Assembly (NCBI GenBank): GCA_034509425.1
Contig: JAVTVJ010000827.1
Span: 1-64,000 of the forward strand
Source of the DNA: Eopsaltria australis
Lineage: Eukaryota > Chordata > Aves > Passeriformes > Petroicidae
Direction of reading: 5' to 3'
DNA length: 64,000 nt
This document shows, one piece after another, positions 46,836 to 60,119 of the stretch. The notes under the pieces are model-generated. The model made no database searches and had not been told where the DNA came from. It saw nothing but the letters and a program-made list of their open reading frames with translations. How positions within the stretch are numbered: the first letter of the stretch is position 1; every line of letters starts with the position of its first letter. The translations under genes and the position numbers were made by a program.

Positions 46836-47050
46836 AGCTGCCGCCGGACGCCCCCCTGATGCTGACAGGGGTCGGGGGCTTTGTGTTGGACTTTGTCTGC
46901 CTGGGCTGGGGCTCAGCCTCCCCCTGCAGGAGAAGCTGAAGGGGGGGTCCCCAGGGGTTGTGTCCCCCCCAGAGTGTGTGTGCTCCCCATGGGGACCCCC
47001 ATCCTGGGGTCACCTCCTTTTCTCTCCTGCAGAGCTCCTGCCCCAGCTCC
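46836..47050 (+). pseudogene. MHC class II beta transmembrane/tail remnant 1
   Basis: The segment retains CCGCCGGACGC and then ATGCTGACAGGGGTCGGGGG, the start of the class II beta membrane helix (MLTGVGGFVLDFVCL). A small deletion before it and a frame change inside it break the helix, and the donor after GAGAAG is not GT. The next exon (about 47,033) starts AGCTCC like the last class II beta exon, but the stop is TGC instead of TGA. No beta 1 or beta 2 exon is present upstream. Clearly dead, and similar to 56,020-56,235. Confidence 0.75.
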
Positions 47051-47585
47051 TGCTCTTGCCTGGGAGGGGGCTTTGGAGAGCACCACTGGAACCCCCTTGA
47101 ATCCCCATTTCTGGGCACTGGAACTCCCCTGCATCTCATTTCCCATCTCTAAGAAACCCCTGCTCCCCCTTATCCTGCACCAATACCCCCTGCACTCCCT
47201 TTTTGAGAGGGGTATCCCCCTCTCCCAGTCAGTGGATCCCCTGTTTCCGGGACCCCCGGGACCCCCAGACCCCCTTTCCCAGCCATCTTGGGGCACCTCA
47301 GCCCCAGGCCTCCCTTTCCTGGGAAACCCGAACTGGGCACGAGGCTCTGCAGCCGCTCTGGGATTTATGATCACCCAAAGAAAGGGTGGGAAGAGAAGAA
47401 AGAAAGAGCAGAGTGTGAATCAGGGAATCGGACTCATTGCACCCAGTCCTGCTCTGCTGGGGGTGGGGACCCTCAGCCACAGGGAAAATTGGATCCGCTG
47501 CTCCCGGTGCTGCCCCTGGCTTTGGGCTGAACCCAGCGGGTTCCAGGCAGAGTTTGAGCACAGGCCCGGGAGTTCAGCAGAGCCC
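47051..47585. other. 3' flank of class II beta remnant 1
   Basis: Contains C-rich CCCCTGCACTCCC-type repeats similar in style to the class I upstream repeats. No coding feature was found. Confidence 0.4.
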
Positions 47586-47939
47586 TGCAACAACTGAGGC
47601 ACGGACCCAGACCGACAGGGAATCTGAATCGTTTATTCAAAGAAACGAGCTGGTTTTATACACTTTTCAAGGTACAGCATTTCCTTACATGGGAATTCTC
47701 ACTGCTACGTGACCTATCCCATGTTACCACGTCAGCAACGCCTTCTCCAAGTCCTTCTCTGGGGTGATCTCGCGCTGTTCATCCGTCTGTCAGCTTCCGG
47801 CTGGCTCTTCTCCCACAGGGCTCTGCCCGTGACACCTCCTCCCCCCAAGGCTGCTGCCTTGTGCTCCTTTGTGCTGCCATGTGCTTCTGCAGGCGCAGCC
47901 CACAGCCCACACCTCAACTCCATCCCATCTCTTCCCACA
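47586..47939 (-). repeat. LTR of the betaretrovirus-like ERV
   Basis: On the minus strand it runs from TGTGGGAAGAGATGGG to GTTGCA. It has a GAATAAACGATTC polyadenylation-type signal, followed by a U5 reading TCGGTCTGGGTCCG. A polypurine tract precedes it. The length is 354 bp. Confidence 0.75.
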
Positions 47940-48649
47940 GCTCCCTCTTTTTTGTTTTATACAAACAGGAATCATGAAACAGAACACTTCTAACATTAGA
48001 ACATGTTTGGCCCACTGCCCAAACCAAGCAAGACTCTTCACAAAAGCAGGATATGAGTAAACAGATAGAACCCTGAGAAACATCTTAAAATTGTCTGAAA
48101 CCTTTACCATCACCCAGAGGCTGCAATTGTTGGGGAGTCCCATTTCACAGTGAAGATTTGGAGAACCTTTCCCAGGCAAGACTACCAGGTTTATCTTGAA
48201 AAGGGGGTCCAGCTTTTATGTCAAAATGACTCGCTTACACTTTTAGGGTAGAAACACCTGGGTCTGATGGTACAGTCCCCAGTCAGACAGGGCTGGGCTT
48301 GGCCAGAGCCTCAAGCCCTGACTGAGGGAGTTTCCCTAGTGTACTTACAAACTTGCCTGAAAACTTTATTGGAATCATTTTAACATGACTTCAGCAGAGT
48401 GTGCCTTCCCCACAAGATGATGATAAAGAACCCAGGACTGGTCAGACCACTTGCAGGTGCCCATCTTGGACCAGAATCTGTGGAAACACAAGCATATTCT
48501 CACCCCCAGGTTATTAACAGAAAGGGGCCTTCCCATTTTCCACTTTCAAGATTCCTAACCAGTCCCTGAGCTGTTTCTAAGTGGGCCTGTGATTTAGCAA
48601 AGAGTCCTTGGATGAGGCTTTGTCGTTCTGAATGTGAGTCCACAAACTG

Positions 48650-49240
48650 ACAACATCTAGGGCTTTCTGCAGTCTTTTGTGGGGGTATATCCCATTCCCG
48701 CACTCCCTCTTTTTTGTTTTAACAACATGGACTTGAGAGTGCTATGGGCCTGTTCAACAATGGCTTGACCTGTAGGGGAATGTAGAATATGGTCACATGG
48801 TGCACTCCCCACAAATGAAAAAGTCAGCTCTCCATTTGGATGTAGAGGCCGGCCCATTATCAGTCTTTATGGATACAGGTACTCCAAGGGCTGCAAAAGC
48901 AGACAAAAAATGATGCTGGGCATCTTTTGCACATTCACCTGTATGTGCAGAGGCAAAAATGCACGTTGAAAAGGTGCCAATCATAACATGAATGTATTTC
49001 AACTTGCCAAAGTCAGGGATATGTGTAACATCAGTCTGGCAGATTTCTAGAGCTTGAAGTCCCTGGGGATTAACTCCGAGGGTAGGCAAGGGTGCTGCCT
49101 GGTGACAGTTGGCACAGGCTTGCACAATTTGCCGTGCTTGCCCATGTGGAAGCTGAAATTGTTTTCAAAGAGCTGCTGCACTCTGGTGAAAAAACCCCTG
49201 TGACAGACGGGCCTGAGAAAAAACATCTGGCACAACAAGG
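48650..49240 (-). pseudogene. pol: betaretrovirus-like integrase remnant
   Basis: The minus-strand text includes the zinc-finger part (ACANCHQAAPLPTLGVNPQG), the core (ICQTDVTHIPDFGKLKY; IKTDNGPAST) and the third catalytic region GQAIVEQAHSTLK. Both core Asp residues and the Glu are still readable, but stops and frame changes separate the pieces. Confidence 0.8.
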
Positions 49241-49635
49241 GCCCCAGCTAAGTGGTCTGCACGGGCGTTACCTTCAGAGATGGGGCCAGGAAGGCCGGTA
49301 TGGGAACGTACATGGAGGATATAATACCTTTTCCTATGCAACTGCCCTGCAAAATGCAAATGCAGCAATAAGGAAAAGAGCAATGGGTTGGTTACTTCTT
49401 TGATGTAAGCTTCTTCTCTTCTTGTCACTGTACCTGCAACATAAGCACAGTCAGTTACAATGTTAAGCTCATCTTGAAATGTTTCAAAAGGCCTGACCAC
49501 AGCTGCTGATTCTACCAATTGTGAAGACCCATGAACTGCTGTTGCTCTGGGTGTCAGGGTGCGAGGGGAAAGAAGTTCAGGGTCCCCTTTCAATAACTGG
49601 AAAAGGGGGTGGAGTTGTTCAGTTGGAATACCCAA
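49165..49635 (-). pseudogene. pol: betaretrovirus-like RNase H remnant
   Basis: 156 open codons including IVTDCAYVAGTVTRREEA and the C-terminal VRSHTGLPGPISEGNARAD, typical of class II ERV RNase H running into the integrase zinc finger. Confidence 0.78.
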
Positions 49636-49872
49636 TAAAGGGTGTACCCAATTGTCCTAGGTTAGGCAGGAGGGGTCAAAATCTAGGAAGTGATCTATGC
49701 TGCAGGAAGGGATATAACTTCTATATCTATAACTTCTATAATTCTTCCCAGGAGTTTCTACAAATTTTTGAGGGGGGACACTGGAGATATCAAATACAGC
49801 TGCAAATGAAGAACAGTTGGATTGAAAATTTTCCACCCTAAATATTTCCAAGGGGCTTCTTCTTGTACCTTT

Positions 49873-50400
49873 TCATTTCCTACTTTTAAACCCTTTTCTT
49901 CTACTGTTTAAAACTTTCCTATGGTATCTTTGGTGGGGTTCAGCAGCATTAATGGGAGGCACAGAAAATGCAAATCGAGGGGCATCATCTTCACAAAGTG
50001 GTATGGTAAAAAACCAAACTTTTAAATCAATTCCTATTAGGGTCCAGGATTGCAGCAACATTGCAGGAGACAGTAGGCCTGGCTGTAGGGTTCCCAGAGG
50101 CACAAGGACATTATTGATTTTTCTAAGATCATGCAGCAATCGCCACGTTCCACTCTTTTTCTGTATAAGAAAACCAGGAGAATCCCACAGGCCAGTTTTG
50201 GGAACGACATGGCCAGCTTGCAGCTGTTCTTGTACAAGCTGGTGCAAATGTTGCAGCTTTTCCTGAGAGAAGGGCTGTTGGGAAATGGCCATCTCTGGCT
50301 GCACAGACATAAGGTATAAGTGAGCAATCCAGGCCCCATAGACAAGAGTTGGGCCTCTGCTCAAGGCTGTTCTCAAAACAACTGTGGGAAAGGGAGACAT
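49873..50400 (-). pseudogene. pol: betaretrovirus-like reverse transcriptase N-terminal remnant
   Basis: Open text includes QLVQEQLQAGHVV, KKSGTWRLLHDLRKINNV and APRFAFSVPPINAAEP, the fingers and first palm motifs. In the first catalytic motif the Asp is followed by LKV instead of the usual segment. The YVDD portion is missing or unreadable between here and 49,650. Confidence 0.78.
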
Positions 50401-50899
50401 GGGAAAACAAGCTGCAGGTGTCTGGAGATTAGCTTGGCAGAAGAAACTGTTGATGTTATTGCCTTCTGATACCAGTTTGTGTTTTAATTAGATTAGAGAA
50501 AGATCCCATGTGAAACTTCTGTAAGTGAATAATATTTTGAGCACGTAAAGTAGTATAAGTACGTGCACTGTCTGACAATAAACGAGCTTGATTTATCACT
50601 CACATTGAGTTGTGATCTTGCTTCTCTCACCGGCAAAGGGCCACTGTTCCAGCCACACAGGACGATCTGTGGTCCAGGTTAGGGCCAGGACATGCTGCTC
50701 AGCAGTGGCCCCTGGGATAAATTTGTTCCCAAAACGACACCCCAATGACTAAGGCAGTCTCCCCCCCACAAAATAACAGAGTGACAGTACATGAGGTTTC
50801 ACAGTGGCAGTGACACCTTCAGGGCCCTCTATTGTGACAAAATTGACACTGCTTTGCAATAGAGAGGCCTCCAAGCCCAGCCAGACCTTGAGCAGCTTG

Positions 50900-51290
50900 A
50901 GTCAGGGGCAAATGAGTGGGCCAAGCTGAGAAAGCTGTAACAGTACAATCAGCACCACTGTCCAGTATACCAGCAATTTGTAGCTTCTCCTTTTGATGCC
51001 AAAGAACACATTTGAGAGTAGGTCTATGACTAGAAAGTGATTGTGCCCAAAAGATCTGTGACTGGCCAGTGAAATCAAAGCCATTGTTACCTCTAACTCA
51101 TGGAAAACTACTGGGGGGTTTAACATGGGTATAAACAAGTTGAGCAATTTGTGACACTTCAGAGATTTGACACGGGGGTCCAGGGGTTCAAAGCATTATC
51201 TGAATCTGCCCACTAAATTCCCCATCTATGAGTCTGGGCAGAACAAATAAACTCTGTTTTGTGGTTGACCCTCGACCAATCACGAGTGCA
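50900..51290 (-). pseudogene. betaretrovirus-like protease and dUTPase remnants
   Basis: Near 50,960 the minus strand reads AGILDSGADCTVT, an aspartic-protease active site with Ser in place of the usual Thr. Near 51,200-51,290 it reads GRGSTTKQSLFVLPRLIDG, matching the nucleotide-binding motif of retroviral dUTPases. They are separated by frame changes. Confidence 0.7.
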
Positions 51291-51396
51291 CTGTAGCCCC
51301 AGCCCAGTGGTCCCTGGCCATCTGAAAGCAAACAGTGCCCATCACTGTCCTGAAGAGTCCATGCCGGTCCATGCCGGTGCTGCCGGCTGTCTGGGC

Positions 51397-52121
51397 TCAC
51401 ATGGCATTTGCAGGCATGGCTGCAGCGGGGCTTGATTTGCTGCCCACGCGCGGCTGCCCCCACCCTCCGCTGGCGCTTTCCCGCAGGGCCCATGGATGTA
51501 GCTGGGAGCGGCTCCCCTTCTTTAGGAAATTAAATGGGCATTGTTTCACATGGTGCTGTCCCTTGCGGCAACGTGCGCACACGGCAGAATCCCCAGAACA
51601 AACTCTCTTGTTCCAGGGGCATTTGCATCTCTTGTGACCCGGCTTCCTGAACGGAAAACAAACACTCGATCCGAAATGAACGCTCATCGTAGCAAGAGCC
51701 TCCAAAAGCAAAGTCAGATTATGACCGGCAGTGCCGATTCCCTGACAAGCCTTAAGCATTTCTGTGACTGTGGGCGCTCACAGGACCCATAAAACCTTCT
51801 GACAGTCGGGGTTAGCGTTTTCCATTGCTAACTGCTTCAGTAACATTTCTCACAAGGTATCATTGTCTATTTGCTTATCTAGAACGGCTTTTAACTTCTC
51901 TAGAACCTGAATAAAAGGTTCATCAGCTCCCTGTCTTATGTTAACAAATGAGGCTGTAGTGAGACCATTGTGCAGCACTTTACAAAAAGCCCAAAAGCTT
52001 TGAGCTCCTTTGAGTGCCGAAGCACTTCCGCAGGCAGCTGAGCCTGGATTGCTGTCAGCGCGTATCGGCCCTCCCCCATAGGAGCTTCGGCACCAATAGG
52101 TGGCAAAACGTGCTCTCCCAC
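51397..52121 (-). pseudogene. gag: betaretrovirus-like gag remnant (capsid and nucleocapsid)
   Basis: Capsid text (AIQAQLPAEVLRHSKELKAF) is followed around 51,880-51,935 by a major-homology-region-like GADEPFIQVLEKL, with in-frame stops near it. The nucleocapsid region shows a degenerate first knuckle (CFPFRKPGHKRCKC) and a second CARCRKGQHHVKQC. Confidence 0.75.
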
Positions 52122-52769
52122 AGGGATGAGTACATCTTTATAGGTTTTAGTAAATTAGCGTCATTGATAAAAATCACCCATTAGGAGGACAAGTGGTGAT
52201 GCAACTCCCCCACAGGTCAAGGCCCTCCTCTGGAGTCCCCCACTCGGCTCTGGCTGCACTTTGTCCATGAAAATGTACCCTGAAGAGTTGTTCTCAGCTT
52301 TGCTTCCCAGGAAGAACCAAGACAGCACAGGGGCCGTGTACCCCCCAGGGCTTGGAGCTCTGGAATTTGGTTTGTCTTTCTGCCTAGGGAAAGGCCATAG
52401 AAAATTCCTGGGAAAACCAGCCACTAATACAATAGGCTACAGAGTTACAAATATATGTGTGAAGAATACAGAGATCATAGAAAAGAGATCCAGGTAAAAA
52501 CCAAACCTTCACCTGCACCCAGGAAAGCCTTGCTCTTGGCCCAGGGGCCTGCCAGCGAGCCAAGCAGCCCTGGCCATCACTGCTGAGCCTTGCCTCTGCA
52601 CAGAAGGAAGGCGCTGCCTGGGGGGCAGCTCTTGCAGGCAGCTCCCGCAGCAGCCTTGGCTGGAGACAGGGGGCCACCAGTCACAGGCACCTCTGGGCAG
52701 CCAAGTTGCCTTTGGCCAGCAAGGCTGCAGCCGCCTGCTGAACACACCATGACCTTGTCGCTCTCGGCC

Positions 52770-54889
52770 AGCATGGCCTCGAAGGCAGCTGCTCCTGCTG
52801 CGCTGGGCTCAGCAGCTTTGGCCCCAGGCCCATGGCCGGGTTGCTGCAGGGCACACGGCTGGTGGCCACGTGCTGGCCCATGTGTGGCAGCAGTGCCAGC
52901 AGCTGCTCCAGGAGGAGCAGGTTGGCAGGAGGCAACTTCTTGGCCACCCTGAGGGAACAGGAAGGCAACGTTCATCAGCAGGCCTGTGCTGCCCACAGCC
53001 GCCCTCAGAGCTGGCCCCAGGCAGGGGCAGCCAGCGGCTCTTGCGCAGCTTTGCAGGCGCTCTCAGCCAGCGGCCGGGGCTCCCAAGCTCCTGCAGGAAG
53101 GAACTGCAGCGCTGCTGCCTGGCTCCTGATTTGCCCCAAGCCCACGCACAGGAAGGCTCCCTGTGCATTGCCCCAAAATGGGACTGCCCAGCAGCAGGAG
53201 TGAGCTGCCCAAAGCCACAGCCTTTGAAGGGGACCGGCCCCTTTCAGGCCAGTGCCAGGCTTGTAGCAGTGCCTGCTGCAGAGGTAGAAGCTGCTGCCCA
53301 CACTTGGAGCTGAGAGATTTTGTCCTCCCTGCTGCCCATCTGCATGGCTGCCATCCAGGCCTCCTACAGGTCCATGACCAGGAGCTTGCCAGGGACACTT
53401 CTCAGGAAGTCCTACAAGGCCAAGGGCTGCCGCTGAGCCTTGGAGCCTGGTGGCCCAGGCAGGAGACTTTGCATCTGCAGCTCAGGAGGGTTCCCCTTGA
53501 GGACAATGGCCAGCAGCAGCGCCAGCTGCCTTGCCATGTCCACAGGCAGGCCATGGTCCTGGGCCTGCCACAGCTCCTGAACCGCCCTGGTGCTCTCCGC
53601 TTTGTGGAAGATGCCTTCAGTTGTGGGCTCTTGCTGGTGCAGGACAGCCAGCAGCTCCTGCAGGAGAGTCAGGAGGGCAGGGACGTGTGTGAGGAGCTGC
53701 CCTGGTGCAAGAGGAGGGGCCAGAGCCAGAGCTCTGCCCCAGCCTGGGCTCCCTGCCTGCTGCCTGCTGCCAAGGGGGTGGGAGCAGAAAGCTGAGGCAC
53801 AGCTGAAGAGCCCAGTGGCCCATGGTTGGGGCACATGGCCCAGCGGGGACAGGGGCTGTGCAGCAGCCAGACGCAGGCATGGGCAGCCCCTGTGCACACT
53901 GCCTTACCTGCACGGGCCGGGGCAGCTGCCATCCTGCGTGCACACAGCTGCCAGGGGCTGCCCGAAGAGCGCCCTGCTGCAGCCGGAGCCCTCCTGCCCT
54001 GGCGCCCGGGCAGCCCCAGCTGTGCCCTGCCACAGAGCAAAGGCCCAGGGCAGCCACCTCCTCCTCCTTCTGCTGCTGCTGCCACTGCCACTGCTCCCTC
54101 CTGCTGCAAAGGAAAAGAGAACCAAAGCTGCTCACTGGAGACCACCAGGCCAGCGCTGTCACAGCCTGCCCTGCCCCAGCCTGCCCTGCCTGCCTTAGGC
54201 GCCGTGTGGAGCCATGTGGCACCCCAGGCACATGGTAGCTGGAAGTGTGGCTGTGGCTCGGAGGCTCCTAAGAGCTGCCGTGCTGCTGGGACAAACTGCC
54301 CCATCCCTGGGCCTGCCCTTCTCCAAGCTGTGGGCAGCAGCCCACGTTCTCCCTCAGGGTGCCACACCTGCACGGCCACACTCAGGGGACAAGTGAGCAC
54401 AGCCCAGCCAGAGCAGGAGCTTGCCTTTCCTTCCCAAACTCACCTGGGCAGCAGCCAAGTTGTCCTCCCTCGTCAGACGCAGCCACGGCAGGCCCTTGCC
54501 TTGAATCAGCCTGCAAGGAGCCAGGTGCGCTCGCTGAGCAGCCCCGCAGCACAAAGGGCCAGCGGCCAGCTGCCACCCGGCCCCAGCAGCCGGAGCATGG
54601 CACACAGCTGGCAGCCTCTGGCCTGCCGGCCTCTCTGGCCCGTGCAGCAGCAGTCCTGCCCCTGGCATCAGCAAGGACGTGCCGGCGCTGCCGCTGGCTC
54701 CCCAATGCCTCTGCTTGCCTGCTGGCACCGGGGAGCCTTGCTTGCCCATGCACAAGGTCGCTGCACTAGCCAAGCCTCCGTGGCAGCCCAGCACAGCCAG
54801 AGGCCACAGTGCGCAGAAAGGCAGCCCATTATCACCTTTGGCAGCTCTTCAATCAGCCGCTCCAGCTTCCTGGCACTCAATGGGCTCCC
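52770..54889 (-). pseudogene. RhoGAP-domain pseudogene (TAGAP-like in style)
   Basis: Minus-strand exons can be followed by splice sites: 54,836-54,889 (LSARKLERLIEELPK), 54,444-54,510 (LIQGKGLPWLRLTREDNL), about 53,908-53,985 (ALFGQPLAAVCTQDGSCP), 53,496-53,657 (ELLAVLHQQEPTTEGIFHKA), 53,304-53,411 (DFLRSVPGKLLVMDL then a stop) and about 52,770-52,948 (VAKKLPPANLLLLEQLLALL). Together these outline a RhoGAP domain, which would stimulate GTP hydrolysis by Rho GTPases. It is broken by a TAG in place of Tyr, a non-GT donor at 53,495, the loss of the catalytic Arg (IFHKA where RhoGAPs have IFRxxG/A), and a frameshift near 52,775. Passerine genomes carry many TAGAP-like copies; the assignment to TAGAP is from memory. 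Confidence 0.68.
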
Positions 54890-55149
54890 CTGTGCACGGC
54901 AAGCAGTGCGGGAAGGTGAGCAGCCAGGCCTCCGGGGCTCGGCACGTGGAGCAGCGCTCAGGCACAGAGCAGCAGCACAGAGACACTCACTGCACGGCGC
55001 CCCTTCACCTCCACAGCCACAGCTTTGATGCTGGGCAGGCGGCTCACTCGAGCTCCCTGGCTCCTGTGCAGGGGCAAAAGGGACGCACAGAGAGCAGGCT
55101 GAGCCTCCAGCCGCAAGTCGTGCCTTGCCAGGCAGCTGTGCCGATGGCT

Positions 55150-55413
55150 GCCCGCAGCTGCAGGAGCAGCTTTCCCCAGCCTTGGCTGCCTGCTCTGCTC
55201 CCTGATGGATTTCTACCCTGTGCAGGTGCACCTGAGGTGGTTCCAGGGCCAGCAGGAGCTCTCGGGGCACATGGTGGCCACCAATGTGGGCCCCAATTGG
55301 AACTGGACCTACCAGCTCCTGGTGCTGCTGGAAACTCCTGCCCCAGCACGGGGTCACCTTCACCTGCCAGGTGGAGCACATCAGCCTGGAGCACCCCCTG
55401 AGCCAGCACTGGG
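55150..55413 (+). pseudogene. MHC class II beta remnant 2: beta 2 (Ig) exon
   Basis: One frame reads LLCSLMDFYPVQVHLRWFQG through the C1-set Ig fold to LLVLLETPA. A one-base insertion near 55,340 then moves the rest (FTCQVEHISLEHPLSQHW) to another frame. Both Ig cysteines survive. The 5' third of the exon is missing or unrecognisable, and the expected GT donor after CACTGGG is AT. No beta 1 exon lies upstream, where the RhoGAP pseudogene sits instead. Confidence 0.8.
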
Positions 55414-56019
55414 ATACGGCCCGGCCCCCACAGCACTGAGAGGAGTGGGGGAGGGACTGGGGGTGCTGGGAGTGGGATTGGGCTCTGCTGGGAATAACAG
55501 GGAGGGAATTTCTGGGAGCCTGGAGGTAACTGGCTGAGTGGTTTGGGGAACCTGAGAGGACTGAGAAGGGGTTTGAAGGACGATGGGGAAACTGGGATAT
55601 GGTTATGAGAGTCCTGGTGGACACTGGGAGGGAGTTTGAGGGTGCTGGGTGTAACTGAAAGGGAGAGTGGAGTGAGCGTGGAGGGCTGGAAGAAGATTGG
55701 GGATGGAAAACAGAGGGAGGGAAGGAGGTTTGGTGTGCTTGGATCAGTTAGGATGGTGTTGGTGCATCCTGGTGGGGCTGGGAAGGGACTGGGAGAGGGT
55801 TTGGGGGTCCTCAGGCAGTGCGTGCCAACTGGGAGAGGGCTGTGGGATCTTGAGAGGGACAGGAGTGGGTTTGGGAGATGCTGGGGGGGACATTTTAGGG
55901 ACTGGAATGAGGTTTCACGGGGGCCTGGGTAAGCTGGGGGTGACTAGGAGGGTGCTCGGAGGTACTTGGGGTGTCTGTGAGAAGTTTTTGGGGGCTTCTG
56001 ACCCCTGTGGACCCCCCAG
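55414..56019 (+). other. class II beta intron with GGGAGG-rich repeats
   Basis: Irregular G-rich units (CTGGGAGAGGGTTTGGGGG style) between the beta 2 and transmembrane exons. No coding content. Confidence 0.5.
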
Positions 56020-56235
56020 AGATGCCGCTGGACACTGCCTGCAGGAAGATGCTGTCAGGGATCGGGGACTTAGTGTTGGGCTTTGTCTTCCTGGAGCTGG
56101 GGCTCTGCTTCTACCTGCACAAGAAGGTGAGGGGGGGTCCCGGGGGTCGTCTCCCGCCTCCCCCAGAGAGTGTGTGCTCCCCCTGGGGCCCCCAGCCTGG
56201 TGTCACCCCCTTTTCTCTGCCCAAAGAGCTCCTGA
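56020..56235 (+). pseudogene. MHC class II beta remnant 2: transmembrane and last exons
   Basis: The exon at 56,020-56,126 after CCCCCCAG encodes MPLDTACRKMLSGIGDLVLG then FVFLELGLCFYLHKK, an intact membrane helix with a GTGAGG donor. The final exon at 56,227-56,235 gives Ser-Ser-stop after CCCAAAG. These parts look undamaged, in contrast with the beta 2 exon. Confidence 0.8.
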
Positions 56236-56369
56236 GCTGCCGTTGGCTGCAGCCCCTCCCCGTGGCCTCGGGCCCAGCCAAGACCTCCTCTCTGTCCCTG
56301 AGCTGATTTTGGGGGGCTCATGTATCCCCCCAGCCCCACTGCCCCCACCCGGCTGCTCCCAGCGTTCCA

Positions 56370-56375
56370 AATAAA
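56370..56375 (+). terminator. polyadenylation signal of class II beta remnant 2
   Basis: AATAAA about 135 bp after the stop, within CCAAATAAAGCTTCC. Confidence 0.6.
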
Positions 56376-56639
56376 GCTTCCCAGTAACATCCAGTCCCAT
56401 TCACTGGGGGGCAGTGGGGAGAGATTTGGGGATGACTGTGAGTGGGTGGACAGAACCAGCCCCAGGATGGATTGGGAATGGGGACCCCCATGTGCCCCCC
56501 CACGTTTCACCCCACTCTGGGGGTGCTTGGGGGCACATGAACCCCAACATGGCACAGAGGAAAAAAAAACCCCAAAAAATCCCCAAGGAAAAAAAAAAAG
56601 CTAAAACCTTCGGGACCACAGTGTCACTTCATTGATGAC

Positions 56640-57920
56640 AACAGCTGGGTCAAATTCCTGAACAGGAACATCTACAGCTAAGAGAAACCTGGGCACAGGG
56701 GATAACCCAAATTTTTCAGGTGGGATCGAGTTGTTTTGTAGTGCAATTGAGCCATTTCCAGGGCAATGGATTTGTTTTGAGGCACCATCGATCCCTCTTG
56801 GCTTTTAGGGTACAGAGCTGTGAGGAACTGAAATGTTGGGGGTCAATGGCTCAAAGCAGTGGCCATTGGCAAAAGCAGCGGGGGCTTTGCTGGCCATGGG
56901 CACAGGAAGCGCCCAGGGCCACAGGGGGTGAACACCCAGCCCCGCAGGGGACGAGCCGTGCTGGGAGCCAGGGAAGGGCAGAGGCCCAGCACAAGCAGAT
57001 GCTGCCAGCTGGGACAGGCCTTTGCACCAGGGCAATGCCCTCCCTTACACAACTGCCTCACCTCTGCAAACTCCCCCATGGAAGGCCCGGGACATTCACA
57101 CCCAGCCCTGCAACTTCCCATCCCTTCCCATGGGCCATACCTGGCTCAGCTGCGCTGCAGGCACATGCAGGGCCACGTCTTACAAGGGGCCATGAACCAT
57201 CAGAGCCCCCCAGAGTGCCCTGGCATCCACAGTGGGACATCAGACAGTGTAAAACTCCCCCAGGGGAGGTACCTGGGTGTTCACCCAAACCTCAACCTGT
57301 ATTAACCCACAGAACTTGGAGCTTCCAGGGCTTCCTCAACCCCCAGGATCCAGTCTGGGACCATCACTTAGACCAAGGACAGGGACATTGTAACCATCAA
57401 CACCAAATGTTTGTTGCTGGATCCAGGGCTGGTGACTGTGTATCTTTCTACTCTTATACTTTATTTCACTTCTACATTTTCAGATGTCTTTCTTTTATGC
57501 TTTTAATGGTAGTAGAGAACCAAAAGGGCTCCAAACCCCCTTTACACTGTTCTAAAAAAAACCCTACGGAATTATATTTATAAACAGAGACCAATCATTT
57601 TCGATTCACTCTAATTTGCCCCAGAGGATCCAGGGGCACCCTGGGTTCCCCTTGCCTTTGGGGCGGGGCAGAACAGGAGCCGGACACAGGGGAAGCTTCT
57701 GGAAGCTGCTCACAAAAGTCACCCCTGGAGCCCCCTGATATGAAAACCTGGCCACACAAACCAAATACACTGGATCCAAACAAGGATCACCCAGAACGGG
57801 GGTCACCGGGACTCCACCCAACAGGGGTCACTGGGGATCATCCAACACGGATCCTCCCATGGGGGATGGAGCTGGAGCAGCGCACAAAGCTTTTCCTGCA
57901 CTCAGGGTACTCCCACGGCT
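56640..57920. other. no recognised gene
   Basis: 56,820-57,300 is GC-rich with open frames on both strands but no domain. 57,380-57,600 is T-rich. 57,600-57,920 is the 3' flank of zinc-finger gene 3. Confidence 0.4.
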
Positions 57921-57924
57921 TCCC

Positions 57925-59700
<1,776 letters not shown>

Positions 59701-60119
59701 CTGCAAATGGGGGACCACAGGAAAGGAAGAACAGGAATGTGTCTGTACAAACAGATGGTGTGAATCCTCTTGGAGATGGAGACAGGGACTTGTAGATAAG
59801 GAATTAATAGAAGAAGCCATCCATATCAGAAAATGTTATTAATTGACACAGACTGCTGCTCAGCCAAGGTCCTGCTAAATTTCTGACCTTCGAGAAGAAC
59901 AAAGACTGAACAGAGGCATGTATATCGTCTAATATAAAAAAGGGGAAAATGTTCAGGTGGTTTGCACATTCACCCAGAGGTAATGAACGACGTGGACACC
60001 CGGGGGGGAGGGGTGGGGAGGGCGCAGTGTGGGAACTCGAGAAAGGAACTCCACAGAAAGCAGGGGATGGATGGTGTTGGTGTGCTGAGAAAGGATTGGT
60101 TGAAGGGGAGTGTATTGGG

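Larger units (their letters stand above)
47586..52150 (-). mobile_element. degraded class II (betaretrovirus-like) ERV, minus strand
   Basis: Read on the minus strand: capsid, nucleocapsid, dUTPase, protease, RT, RNase H and integrase remnants, then a purine tract (CAAAAAAGAGGGA) and an LTR at 47,586-47,939. dUTPase between nucleocapsid and protease, and two zinc knuckles, indicate a betaretrovirus-like element. Every gene is interrupted. About 700 bp between integrase and LTR contain no recognisable env. No 5' LTR was found near 52.2 kb. Confidence 0.8.

Noticed and set aside
53826..55028. 400-codon plus-strand frame
   Set aside because: Antisense to RhoGAP exons with matching splice sites on the minus strand; no domain in the plus frame.
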